Source of the DNA: Ficedula albicollis
Lineage: Eukaryota; Chordata; Aves; Passeriformes; Muscicapidae
Reading direction: 5' to 3'
Assembly (NCBI RefSeq): GCF_000247815.1
Contig: NC_021675.1
Span: 66,545,040-66,609,039, forward strand
Length of the DNA: 64,000 nucleotides
Shown: one piece after another, positions 43,741-53,302 of the stretch
Numbering within the stretch: position 1 is the first letter of the stretch
How the letters are laid out: each line of letters begins with the position of its first letter
Translations under genes and position numbers: made by a program
Notes under the pieces: generated by a model
The model's database searches: none
What the model was told of the DNA's origin: nothing
Seen by the model: only the letters and a program-made list of their open reading frames with translations

Positions 43741-45163
43741 TTTCCATGTAGGTTTCCTAGTCTTGCTGAAATTGCTTTTAATATTTTCTTTTGAGTGGAA
43801 TTGCTTTATGCTTTGGGTCTATATGAAATGGCATATGAAGTAGTTAAAAACCCAACAAACCCCCACACAACCATCCTGAAGTACGAGTGCTGCATCTTTC
43901 TCTGTTACACTGATGGTATTTTAGCACTGGTGTGAACACCACTAAATGTTGACAGCTTAAAGCTCAGGGATGGAAAAGCTATTAAATGGAAATGGGGTAC
44001 AACTTCACCTTGGGTATTGAATATCAAGTAAATATCAACTAGTGCATGTTATGGCTCCATATCTAATTCAAAAACGGTTTTCACCAGACCATTGCCTTCT
44101 CTCCCTATCTGCCTGTACGTTGAATTAAAAATCCTTGCAGTTGTGCAGCTCCACCACCAGATGCTGCTCCCGGTTCAGTGCTGGGAGCATGCGTGCTCAC
44201 CATAATCCGAGGCTGGGCTGGGCATTTGGGAAGCAGTTCTGCAGTTTGGGTGGCACAAGTAATCGTTTGCCCTGTGAAGTGATGTGGGTTCTCTCCTGAT
44301 ACTGCCTGCCATGCTTTTGGGAACTGGAGAACATGCTTGCAGGGGAAAAGTGAATAAAACTGTGGTTTCCATACTTATAGTTGGCATCTGGTATGTGTGC
44401 ATTGTCCCTCATGGGCTGGGAATATCCACTGTAAAAAAAGTATTTTGAAGCTACGGTGGTATCTGAGATGTGACCAGATTGTGAAGCCTTGAACTAGTCC
44501 CTGGAGTTGCCCTGTGTGTCCCGAGTGCCTTTTAGAGCTGCAGGATGGGAGTAAAGACAGTGCTTGCATCTGTGTCCACATCACTCTGTCACTCCTTGGA
44601 CTGTGCTGGGCTTGCAGCTGGTGCTTCTCTTTGCAAACTGTCAGAACAGTAGCTCTGAGCAAGTGCACCCATTAGTGGTGTGGATGGGCATCAAGCCAAG
44701 AATCTTTTAACCATGCTTATATGAAGATTAACTTATGGGTGCTCTGAAAGTAATGGATGTTTATAAACTTGATTTTCATAGCAGCAGCTTGTTCATAGTG
44801 TCAGTTCAACATCTATTAATAGACTTGAATTTAAATTTTTGTAAATGCCTTAAATAGGAAATGCATTGCAATGTGTTGTTGTGGTGTTTCAGGTCTGACT
44901 TGTGTTACAAACCATGATCAAAACTTCAAAAGAGTAGGGAAGGAAAATAGCATATAGCCTTTTTAAACTTCAAAGGAATTGTTCATTTTTGGTTGTCATT
45001 TACACAAAGTCCCTGTCCTCACCTCCTGTTAGTACTCTGGAGGTTTGTCTGCTCTCTGAAGTATTTTTAAATTATGTATACTACGTATTTTCCTGCTGTG
45101 ACCTCAGCGCTGCACATTTGGGTGAACTTAAAATCTTCCCTCCTAAAAGCAGTGTTCCTCTAT

Positions 45164-45322
45164 GGCAACACTGTATTGGTTTCAGTCTCCTCTCTGTCAT
45201 GCTAATTAAAGTGTGGAGAAGCTAAAGTGGATCTGTGTGTTACCAACACTGTATTGGTTTCAGTCTCCTCTCTGTGATGCTAATTAAAATGTGGAGAAGC
45301 TAAAGTGGATCTGTGTGTTACC
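45164..45322 (+). repeat. Direct duplication (~78-bp unit)
   Basis: Two copies of aacactgtattggtttcagt ... ctaaagtggatctgtgtg with single-base differences (gtcatg/gtgatg, aagtg/aatg). Confidence 0.92.
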
Positions 45323-46427
45323 AGTAATGAGTCAGAGCTTCTCATCTCTGTTAGCTTAGACGTGTCTCAATCCTGTTGCATTGAATCTTTCTTCATGACA
45401 CTTTACAGTGCTGCTGCTAAAATTCAAGGTTGAAGTTGCTTATCACTCGGAGCCAACTTGCCAAGTTAAAGGCAGTAAGTCTGGGTTAGCTTTTCATTGC
45501 AGGGTTTGTTTGCCCACTGCAAGATACAGTTTTTCTTTCTGTGCTACCACTAGAGAGGTTGATTGTCTCTTGGGCAGGGAGGGATAACATGGTCCTTAGT
45601 CCATCCCAACCCTTGCTCCTTTCCTTTTGTGAGTGGGAGACTGAAGTGTAGGGAAAAAAGCTTTTGGAACAGGGGGTTGAAAAAAAGAATCTGGCAGCAG
45701 TGCATTGTAGTGAGTAAAGCTGTAACGTGGTGCTACATCACTACTGTGAATTTATTTCAAGTCTAAATATGTAAAAAGGAAGAGTTATTTGCAAAAATGT
45801 ACATATGTGAAATGAGAGTGACTTAATCTTTCTTTATGACTTCAAGTTTGCATTAAGTTAGCAGTCCTGTAGAGAAATACAGGAGCTGGAGTTGTTTACA
45901 GCCTCCTGTAAGCTCTTACTGAGTCCTACTGGGCCTATATTAGGAACTGGTGTTGGATCACACCAGTGTGAGAAACAAAGCCCACTCCTCAAAATTTCAG
46001 GAGTTTTATAAGGGAGAATAAGGGACTGATCAACAAAGCAAAACTAACAGTGCTGGAGGTTGGCAACAGCCAGAGGCACACCCAATTCTGTAGCAAGCAG
46101 TCCTTTATACTGTTGCAGTTGCATTACTTTCCCTAATGACTGCACATTTTTGGAGCCTGTTTACCACAACTCTGCCTCAGGTTGCCAGAGCATTGCCCAA
46201 GTCCACAGCTGCAGTCTCGGAGGGTCTGTCAGGGAGGCAGTCCGGGGTGCTCTTCTGATGCCTCTTTAGACTTGGTATTCTCCTTTTATGTTATTTTGTT
46301 CTCTGCTTGTGCTGTCTTGATTATACATTTTGCAAGAGCAGTCCTATCTTGTGATACATCTTTTACATCTTGTTATAGCCTTGCTTCTTGCACAATTTTA
46401 GTTATACTGTCCACAAAAGAAATTAGA

Positions 46428-46656
46428 ATTGCACTATATCTACAGAACTTAAAATTTATTCTTATTGGCAAAAGCAAATACAGAACAGTGAAACAATTAG
46501 AATTGCACTATATCTGCGGAACTTAAAATTCATTATTATTGGCAAAAGCAAATACAGAACAGTGAAAGCCAACTGTTACATAGCAGAGTGTAGCAGTTAC
46601 GAGCTATTCCAAGCCAACTGTTACACAGCAGATTGTAGCAGTTACGAGCTATTCCA
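46428..46656 (+). repeat. Two consecutive direct duplications
   Basis: The first unit (attagaattgcactatatct ... gcaaatacagaacagtgaaa) is present twice with about four differences. Directly after it, the block ccaactgttacatagcaga ... gcagttacgagctattcc occurs twice. Confidence 0.9.
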
Positions 46657-47568
46657 TTATTAGCTTGGAGCAAGTGTGCAATTAGGTGACAATCACCTTC
46701 TGAACAAACGCATTCCTTCTGCTCCTTTCTGGAAGTGACTCTCTGTGCCAGGCTCCAGTTTGCCCTGTGTGTTAGCCTGTAACAGCTTCCAGCCTTTGTC
46801 TCTGCACCCTGCTCAGTCAGCTCACTGTGGGACTGGAACCTCTTCCATGTGCTGTAACTAAAAGCTGTCACGTCTGTAGAGCCTTTCCAGCAAAGCTTCC
46901 TGCTTGCACAAACAAGCCCCCTTGAGCTGCTTCTCTGCACTCCAGCTCAGCCACGCCTCCTCTTTTCACTGGTGCAAGCAGCAGTCCAGGCTCCTTGCCC
47001 AGACATTGCCACTCAACCACAAACCCAGCCAGTTTGTCCTGAGCTTACGTGATTTGCTAGAGGTGTAAACATGCAGGGCTGGAGTTGCTCTTGGCGCTTC
47101 TCACTGCTGCACTGATATTTGCACTTGCTTCTTAACACTTTAGTGCAAAAGATGTGGTTTTGGTTTTGCATTCTACTGGTACCTTATTAGTAGGGGGGCA
47201 AAGGTTTTCTAAAGAAAATCCAGATTGTAAGTGGAATATGAAGAATATTGTTCCTCAGCTCTACCTGTTGGTGGAAAACTTTACAGACTCTTTTGAGCCA
47301 TAGGTTTAAATCCAAGGTGCAGTGCTGGGTGCAGCTGATCTGAGCTGGAACAGTCTGATCAAAGGGCTGTGTGGAGGGAAGAGCTGGCAAAGAAAAGTCA
47401 TTGTTGCTTTGGGGAGCTGTGCTGGGTCACTGCCTCTGCTGGAGGGTTCTGTGGTGAAGTCGGTCATTTTTGGGGTATTCAGTGTGAAACTGGGGCAGTG
47501 ACTACAAAAGGGTTTGTTTTGGTGCTCACCCCAAGCTGGTCTGGTTCTCTCAGCCTTCTGACTTCCTG

Positions 47569-47771
47569 CCCAGAGGATTCTGCTGCTTTTGCAGCAAAGG
47601 TGGAATCAGAGCAGTTCAGTGCACTGGATTTGGTGTATTTGTAAAACATAATAAAATTTAAGGAGCTCCTGCAGAGAGGATTCTGCTGCTTTTGCAGCAA
47701 AAGTGGAATCAGAGCAGTTCAGTGCACTGGATTTGGTGTATTTGTAAAACATAATAAAATTTAAGGAGCTC
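47569..47771 (+). repeat. Direct duplication (~100-bp unit)
   Basis: The segment agaggattctgctgctttt ... acataataaaatttaaggag occurs twice, with one a/g difference in the internal gcaaaggtgg / gcaaaagtgg. Confidence 0.93.
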
Positions 47772-48235
47772 AGTGACAGAAAACCTTGTGTAAGAAGAGA
47801 CAGAAGGACAAGTTTTACCTCCCAGGTATCTTGGGATAGACAGCAGTGCACAAACATGTAGGATCTTACAGACAATCCACAGGTGGAAAGCTGGATTTGC
47901 TTTTCAACTCCCTTTCCTTATAGGCTTATGCTAACTCATGATATCTATTTCAGTAGTACTAGAGGTCAAAAATGGGAAGATTCCACTGTGCAGTGGATTT
48001 GGAGCTGTGTTCAGGGGGTAGTTACACTGTCAGTGTTGTAATTCTTTTTTTAGAATTCTTTTGATTTCCTGTTCAAATGAAAGACAGCAGAAAAAGTGCC
48101 AACAAACCCGACAAAATGAGGAAAAAACCCAAAGATTTCCTATTCCCAGTTCTTCACTGCATCAATCTTGCCTGGATCAGTATTGCTTCAGGACTGGGGT
48201 CTTAGTGCAGCACTGCACAGTGGAGCATCACTATT

Positions 48236-48357
48236 AGTAATGTCAGGTAATAATGCCCAAATATATGTCTTTTTTATTGTTTGGGGTTTTATTTTGTTGG
48301 TAATGTCAGGTAATAATGCCCAAATGTATGTCTTTTTTATTGTTTGGGGTTTTATTT
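48236..48357 (+). repeat. Direct duplication (~61-bp unit)
   Basis: gtaatgtcaggtaataatgc ... ttttttattgtttggggttt occurs twice, with one difference (atatatg/atgtatg). Confidence 0.92.
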
Positions 48358-49015
48358 TTCTCTGTTTATTCTACATTAGGATTCCATGCAATAGTGAGGA
48401 CTTTGTTGTACATGTGCTAATCTTATTGAAATGCATTTTTGAATTTAAATAGCCATGTCCTGTTTCTCCACATAGGATTGTCCTCTGTAGGCTCCCAAGC
48501 AGGAGAACAGGAAATAAATAATTAATCTCTGGGTCAGGACATAGTAGTTTAATTTGGAAGAATAACAAAGCTTATGGGAATTGCAATACAGAAGAATGCT
48601 TTTGCTCAATTTTCTGAACAGCTTTCTGTTCAATGTTCATACATTTAATTTGGGTGTGTGTCACATGCCACATTCAATGACACAGAACAGAGAAAATACA
48701 TTTTCAAGGCCATGCTTCCCAGGCATAACACATGGCCTTTTGTTGGGAGGGAACCCCTGATGCTGCAGTCAGATCATTGCACCTCCTTTGTACAAAATCA
48801 CTGGAAAGAGCTGGAGTGGCAGGGGAAGGTCACTCTGAAACTGTGAAGAGGATTTGTTGGAAGATGTCCAGGCAGTGACTAACAGGGATCCTTCTCTTGC
48901 CCTGTGTCCTGGTTATCCCATGCCTCCCAAAGCAGCCAGAGCATCCCCGTCCCCGAGGGGCAGGGCTGTGGTCTCAGGGCAGAGGAGCACTAGAGGGGGT
49001 CGTGGTGAGCCTGAC

Positions 49016-49132
49016 CTCGGCGCAGCACGAGGGTGGTGGACAGGAGCTGGAGCAGCAGGAGACAGAGGCCTGCCAGGGGCATCCAGAGGAAGACAAGGCA
49101 GAAGTGTTCCAGGTTTTCCTGCATTCTGCTGC
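49016..49132 (-). CDS. CD8A-like transmembrane exon, diverged duplicate
   Basis: 117 nt, the same length and phase as CD8A exon 4. Acceptor ccctgcag|gcagc, donor cgag|gtcagg. The open frame includes ENLEHFCLVFLWMPLAG, then a Leu-rich membrane span with one Gln and a final VLRR. The stalk Cys before the membrane is kept (HFC versus FFC in CD8A). It is clearly older than the neighbouring identical block. Confidence 0.75.
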
Positions 49133-49722
49133 CTGCAGGGATAGAGAAGAGGGAAGGACCACCACATGCTGAGCTGGTGTTACAGCCAGTTCAGGGCCAA
49201 GGAGCTTCCCGGGGCCCTGCCTGGTGTGCCTGAGGAAGAGAGCTTCCCCTGGGCCTGCAGTGATGTTCTACTGCTGTCAGCATTTCCCTGGAACTGGAGA
49301 GAGGACACGGGGCTGAAAGTTTTCCTGTGTCCTCTGATGAGGCTAAAAGCAGATCTGGGCCCCGAGGCTCTACCTTCCCTCCCCCTGTTCCTGGTGTGCC
49401 TGGCATATGGGATATGCTCATGCTTTTTACATCACCCTTAGCCTTTCCTATGGGGCATGAAATGATGAAATGTAATCCTACAAATTCTCTGCTAAAGTTG
49501 TTTGGATTTTCATTCTTCCCCCATCTCAGAATATCTGCAGAATGCCCCTTGGTATCACATCCCCACAAAGCCTGAGCCCCCTGAGCTTGGTAGTACTTTT
49601 GGGACCCGTGTGTTTGACTTTTTCCCCCTCTTTAACTAGTTAACCCAATGTGTTGGATTCAGTGGAAGGGTTTTGCTTGCCCCTCCCAGTGAAGGGCTGC
49701 ACAACCCTATGTCTGTACTCAC

Positions 49723-49768
49723 AGAATCCCAGGGTGAGCAGCAGGAGCAGGGCAGGAGACGTGTCCAT
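49723..49768 (-). CDS. CD8A-like signal-peptide exon, duplicate copy
   Basis: 46 nt, identical to CD8A exon 1 at 58,672-58,717. It encodes MDTSPALLLLLTLGF plus one base, with donor attct|gtgagt. Whether it is used is unknown. Its promoter flank is also duplicated. Confidence 0.75.
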
Positions 49769-50504
49769 CTTCTCCTGGGGTGCCTGTGCCTGCAGCACAG
49801 CTGAGATGATCTTGTCCCTTCTCTTGGGAGGCTGTGTCGCTCTTTGGGGAGGATGTGATGTCATCAGGACCCAGCATCAGGATGCATTCAGTTCAAGTCC
49901 GGAATCTGGGTCCTGTTAACCTCGTAATTTCTTAGAAGCGCCTCAAGGATTTTTCCTGGATGTCTTTCCTGGACATCCAGAGTGATGCTGCTCATGGCTG
50001 AGGCAGGATCAACCACCACAGGCTGCTGTTCCCTCCCCACAGCTTCTGTGCAGAAGATGCAGACCAGCCCCATCCTTTGGTGCAGGCCCTGGAATGTTTT
50101 TCTTGGCAGGGATTCTGCCTCCTTCTCTTGAGCATGTTCATGGAGTCCCATGTGCATGGCAGAGCCCAGAGTGACACAGGGGTTCATGGTGTAGATCCAC
50201 GTGTATTGTTTATCAACAAGCACAGGTTTCTGGCACACAGATGGGTTCTTCCCTGTTGTTCTCATTGCACTGCTGCTCTGTTCGGTTCTTCATTGCTATT
50301 GTTCTGCAAAAGCCTTTTCGTGCCGGGTAGTTGGTCTAGGAACTGGAACCTGTTGAGAACTGCCCCTTGCACAAGTGGGTGTTTTGCCCTTTCTTTGTTT
50401 TAGATCTTGTGGTTCACTTCTTTAACTACAGTGGTTTCTGCTCTTCACAAAACCCTTTTATGCTTCACCAGAGAGGGACCTTGCTGCTGCCTCCAGGTGA
50501 CCAC

Positions 50505-51345
50505 TAGCACATGGGGATGGGTGATGCTTCCTGGACCTTTGCACGCAAGAAGCATTTCACCAGAATGCAAGGGACTGGGCTGGAGTTTGATTGATGTCTT
50601 TCTTCTTGACTTTGCTGTTGATTGCTTTTCTGTAGGAGGGTTTTTTGTTGTTATACCTTTGCAAAGAAGCTCCTTTTCTTCCTTGGTCTGCCAGAAACCA
50701 GGTGCTGCCTGAGTTTGATTCCATTGCTATGAGGGCTGCTACTCAGAGCCTGAGATGACCCAGCCATCTTCTCCTGGATGTCCTTGGGGACAGTGCAGGA
50801 CAGCTGAGATGATCTTTGTCACTTGGCTTGGGAGGCTTTGCCACTCTTTGGGGGGTCAAGAACGTCTTGGGTAAAATGTGCTTGCCAAATGCTGTGGCAA
50901 AACATTGAGGAAAAAAAGAATTTCGGAACAAATTAGTTTCTAGTCCAGTATTTATGATCTGCTTATTCTTTGTTTTATCTATTTGTGGTTCTTTTGTCTC
51001 ACCAGATTCCCTCTGCCCTGCCCCAAACCTTGTTGTGTGATCCAGTGGAGAGCTCCTTGCTGCTGCCTCTGTGACCACTGGCACAGGGGGATGAGTGATA
51101 TTTCCTGGAACTTTGCCCATACCAGTTTTCCTGTTGATTATCTTTCTGTGTAAGGTTTTTAATTTCGTTTATTTTTTTTTAACTAATCCTTTGCCAAGAA
51201 GCCTCTTGATCCCTGGGTCTGTCAGAATACAGGTGCTGCTGTTTGTGCTGCTACTGACACCTGAGTTATGGAAAATTATTTAGGAACTGTGTTTATATCA
51301 CTGGGCATCAAAGAGTGCTGGTGAGTGGGGAAAGCTGCTGCTGGG
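50505..51345. repeat. Internal diverged repeats in the CD8A 5' flank (left copy)
   Basis: The module tgctgctgcctc ... gtgaccactagcac ... gtgatgcttcctgg ... ttgctgttgatt ... tttgcaaagaagc ... ctgccagaaaccaggtgctgc around 50,470-50,720 recurs in diverged form around 51,047-51,245. In addition, 50,765-50,870 resembles the exon-1 region 49,760-49,860 (atcttctcctgg ... cagctgagatgatc ... cttgggaggct). The pattern suggests old tandem duplication of the CD8A 5' end. Confidence 0.75.
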
Positions 51346-51457
51346 CTGCTGAGGTGTGTGAGGGTCACTGGTGCTGTGTGAGCTGTGCCCTGCAGTTTGG
51401 GTTGGAGGATCAGTGTGAAGATGTGTTGAGGGAGGCAGGAGCCATCCCAGAGCCTCC

Positions 51458-53256
51458 CGAGTTTGGCACTGGGCTTAAAAGTGATCAGGTGTGTTCTGAA
51501 ATAACAAACAACAAACAACCCCTCTGAAACAAATAAAAATTCCCAAAGTAAACAGACCCTGCTTCTATTTCTTCATCTGTTGGAAGAGTGTTTGGCTGTG
51601 GGGGTCAGTACCAGAGCAGGAGCACGCTGCACTTCTGCCTGGGCTACAGGAACGTAGTGTGATGTGAAATGTGAAAAAGTGGATATGAGAATATGAGCAA
51701 AGACCTATAGCTTTTGGCAGAAACACACTGAGTTATATTTTTATATATTATTTTCAGTGAAAATGTTTAGCTCACACTAGTTCAGTAAGAGACCATCTAA
51801 CAACCTCAATGTTGGGACTTTTCTGTTATTTTTTCTTCATAGCATGTGTAGTTCTGTGGAGTTATCATTCAGTATTTGCCTGCTATTGTTTAGATACACT
51901 TATCTAGTCCTGAATTTTTTTGTGTTTTTTTTTTTAATCCTTGCAAACAAGTATGTTTGGAAGAACTTTTGTTTTTCTCTGATTTTCTCTCCTTCCCATC
52001 TTGTTTACAGAGGAGACTATCAAAGGGTTTCTTCTACTCTTTTTTTTTTGCCAGGTTTTATCAGCCCTGTGACAAGAATTCCAGAGCACTCACAGACTCT
52101 TTATCTCAGGCACTTTCTTGGCAGTTTCCTGGGATGTGGGAGCGTTACTGGGCCCATCAGAAAATGTCTGGGAAGATGCCTTTAGATGATTTTAGGCTTT
52201 GGTAAGCTGGAAGCTGAAGTCTAAAGCTCAGGATGATGTATAAATCACTGGCTTTTCCTTTAGCTAAGACTTTTTCAACCCCTTGTTTATTATCTTCCTG
52301 AAGGATTTTAGCTTTTCTGAGACTAGGAACTGAGGAAAGAAAGAAAGAACAGTCATGAATCTCACTAGAATAATTTTATTTTATGTCTCAGTTCTTAAAT
52401 TGCAAGTATACTAAGGAAATATTTACATGAAATACAGATCTGAAAAAACAGAATTTACAGTAGTCTGTAATATGTCCCCAAAATATCAACATGTTAAAAG
52501 TCCTGCTTAACCAAAACAAGTGACAAAGATTTTTTTTTTTTTAATCACTCAGGCATTTCACTCAGAAAGAAAGCAAATCCCACTTTCCTTACTCAGGCCA
52601 AACTCCTGCAGAAATAGGTGGATCAGAGGTAGCAGCAGAACAAGTGTGAGGGGAACAGTGAACCTTAGCCCCCAGGACTGTAAAAACCTCAAAAGTAAGG
52701 CCCTTTAATCCATATTTAGCTTCTCAATGCAGTCTTGTATTCCATTACACGAAACAATAAAAGCCCAAGGAGAGAGGTACCACAACAAGATCATGTATTG
52801 AGTGAGGAGAATTATTTCTAAGGCTTTGTGCAGCAAATTCCACCTGTGGCTGCATTTTGGGAGGAAATTGCACACAGCCTTGAGCAAAGGTCCAGCTCCT
52901 GCCCTTATTTCTCATCAGCTTCTCACTGGGGCACGTCAGCATCAGGGCTGGCCTGGCTCTTGTGCCTGAGCCCATCACTGGGAGCAGAGGTGGTTTTTTG
53001 GCATTGCCAGAGAAGCTCAGGGTTTGGAAGGAGCTGTGCTTTCACGAGGAAAGGGTTTGGAAGGAGCTGTTTTTACCCTGCAGCTCACAGGGAAGCGCTG
53101 CTTGTCTGTGTGTCTGTGCTGCCTCTGTCCCATCAAACCTGCCCGGGCAGAGGGGGTGAGGTGCTGTGACATGTGGATAATGTGGGAGATGGGTTTCTGT
53201 GCTGGCAGCTCCCAGGAGAAGATCCAGAGGGCAGAAGGAGCAGATGCTGGTCTGTG
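51458..53256 (-). other. CD8A: CD8A 3' UTR and downstream flank
   Basis: Downstream of the CD8A stop on the minus strand. On that strand a candidate AATAAA (plus-strand TTTATT) lies near 52,376. Leftward of that the sequence is intergenic. No other gene was seen, only short non-coding frames. Confidence 0.5.
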
Positions 53257-53302
53257 TTAGTTTGGTGTCCTGGGTTTTGTGGGGGGTTTCCCATTTGCAG
53301 GT
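53257..53302 (-). CDS. CD8A: CD8A coding exon 6 (C-terminal tail and stop)
   Basis: 46 coding nt after acceptor ctctgcag|acctgc. With the split Arg it encodes RPANGKPPTKPRTPN, then TAA at 53,259-53,257. The RPANGKP start is what I recall from chicken CD8 alpha, which supports this as the genuine last exon. Confidence 0.9.

Larger units (their letters stand above)
43741..48912. other. Intergenic region between RMND5A and the CD8A-like copy
   Basis: No gene is supportable here. The region holds several short direct duplications (45,160; 46,430; 46,570; 47,565; 48,235). A stretch at about 45,960-46,950 has an LTR-like feel but no identified boundaries. I looked for cytoplasmic-tail exons of the partial CD8A copy here and saw none. 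Confidence 0.5.
48913..51457 (-). pseudogene. Partial second CD8A copy (signal and TM exons; IgV and hinge missing)
   Basis: Two blocks match CD8A in order and orientation. 49,648-51,457 equals 58,597-60,406: signal exon plus 5' flank, with no difference seen by eye. 48,913-49,603 resembles 56,488-57,400: TM exon plus introns, visibly diverged. Relative to CD8A, the hinge exon (57,069-57,152) is deleted, and the 1.2 kb holding the IgV exon is replaced by about 38 bp. The signal exon (49,723-49,768) and TM exon (49,016-49,132) keep open frames, splice sites and the same phase 1. In principle they could be spliced into a short Ig-less membrane peptide. No tail exons were found downstream. I call it a pseudogene by structure; expression is unknown. 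It lies about 3.5 kb downstream of the CD8A stop on the same strand. Confidence 0.85.
49648..51457. repeat. 1810-bp segmental duplication, left copy
   Basis: It matches 58,597-60,406 at a constant offset of 8949 without a difference that I could see. All open frames in the two copies translate identically. One mismatch sits at the left edge (49,647/58,596), and the sequences diverge abruptly beyond both ends. Confidence 0.95.

Noticed and set aside
50077..51120. Identical 100-125-codon frames in the two CD8A-flank copies (also at 59026-60069)
   Set aside because: They are identical only because the whole DNA block is identical. Frames on both strands overlap and show no known domain, so identity is no evidence of coding.
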